Assembly: GCA_021324045.1 (NCBI GenBank)
Contig: JAJPJV010000015.1
Location: forward strand, 18,749 to 82,748
Direction: 5' to 3'
Origin: Actinomycetota bacterium
GTDB taxonomy: Bacteria > Actinomycetota > Acidimicrobiia > Acidimicrobiales > RAAP-2
DNA: 64,000 nt
The position numbers were made by a program, and so were the translations under genes. Of this stretch, positions 63,912-64,000 are shown in pieces (the first letter of the stretch is position 1; each line of letters opens with the position of its first letter). A model generated the notes under the pieces. That model searched no databases and was not told where the DNA came from. It was given only the letters and a program-made list of their open reading frames with translations.

Positions 63912-64000
63912 TCAGAGGAGCCCGAACAAGCGGGCGCAGTTCTGCCAGAGGATCTTGTCCTTGTCCTGAGGGGGGAACTCGGCGAACCACTCGTCGGTGA
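63912..64000 (-). CDS. Amidohydrolase family protein, C-terminal end only
   Basis: Only the last 28 codons are in the window: TDEWFAEFPPQDKDKILWQN, then CARLFGLL and stop. The pattern F-P-x-x-DKxKILWxNxARLFG is the usual end of amidohydrolase_2 (ACMSD-like decarboxylase/hydrolase) proteins. Metal ligands lie beyond the window. Confidence 0.65.
   Translation of the reverse strand, partial: TDEWFAEFPPQDKDKILWQNCARLFGLL

Overview
The window is high-GC, densely coded chromosomal DNA of an actinobacterium, most likely of class Acidimicrobiia. Three things point there: the gene order (rip-ispG-proS; rimP-nusA-ylxR-infB-rbfA-truB-ribF; rpsO-pnp-M16 peptidase-dapB; dapA-rnj-ftsK; miaB-miaA-dapF-hflX; lexA-LysM inhibitor-nrdR), the heavy use of GTG and TTG starts, and many start codons lying 6-9 nt after a TANNNT -10 hexamer (leaderless mRNAs). 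The class is inferred; the phylum is well supported.

Region 1 (1-16.1 kb, all +) is housekeeping: the end of a site-2 protease, isoprenoid synthesis (ispG), prolyl-tRNA synthetase, the rimP-to-ribF translation operon behind a promoter and a terminator-like leader hairpin, then rpsO-pnp (a long hairpin lies between them), an M16 peptidase and dapB. Region 2 (16.1-33 kb) mixes lysine synthesis (dapA), RNase J and a diiron protein with a signalling block. That block has a membrane GGDEF-EAL protein, a GAF-GGDEF-EAL protein, a degenerate GGDEF protein, a large acyltransferase-like/ThiF/nitroreductase fusion of the Rv1355c (MoeY) type, and an Rv2578c-type radical SAM gene interrupted by a 340-aa intein under a perfect SOS box.

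Region 3 (33-50 kb) holds ftsK, a D,D-carboxypeptidase, thrB, tRNA modification (miaB, miaA), the rest of the lysine/DAP pathway (dapF, dapC, dapD, dapE), hflX, and a DNA-damage block: lexA, a divergent LysM division inhibitor with four SOS boxes between or beside them, nrdR and dinB. A 26-codon frame is fused by GTGA overlaps on both sides between dapD and dapE. Region 4 (50-55 kb) has ccdA, an L,D-transpeptidase and glnD.

Region 5 (54.8-64 kb) is looser accessory DNA: two enoyl-CoA hydratase-like genes, a secreted and a leader-less branched-chain amino acid type binding protein, a 51-aa zinc ribbon, a FadR-type regulator, a CaiB-type CoA-transferase, the end of an amidohydrolase, and at least two decayed genes. 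I saw no rRNA, tRNA, CRISPR array, insertion sequence or phage gene.
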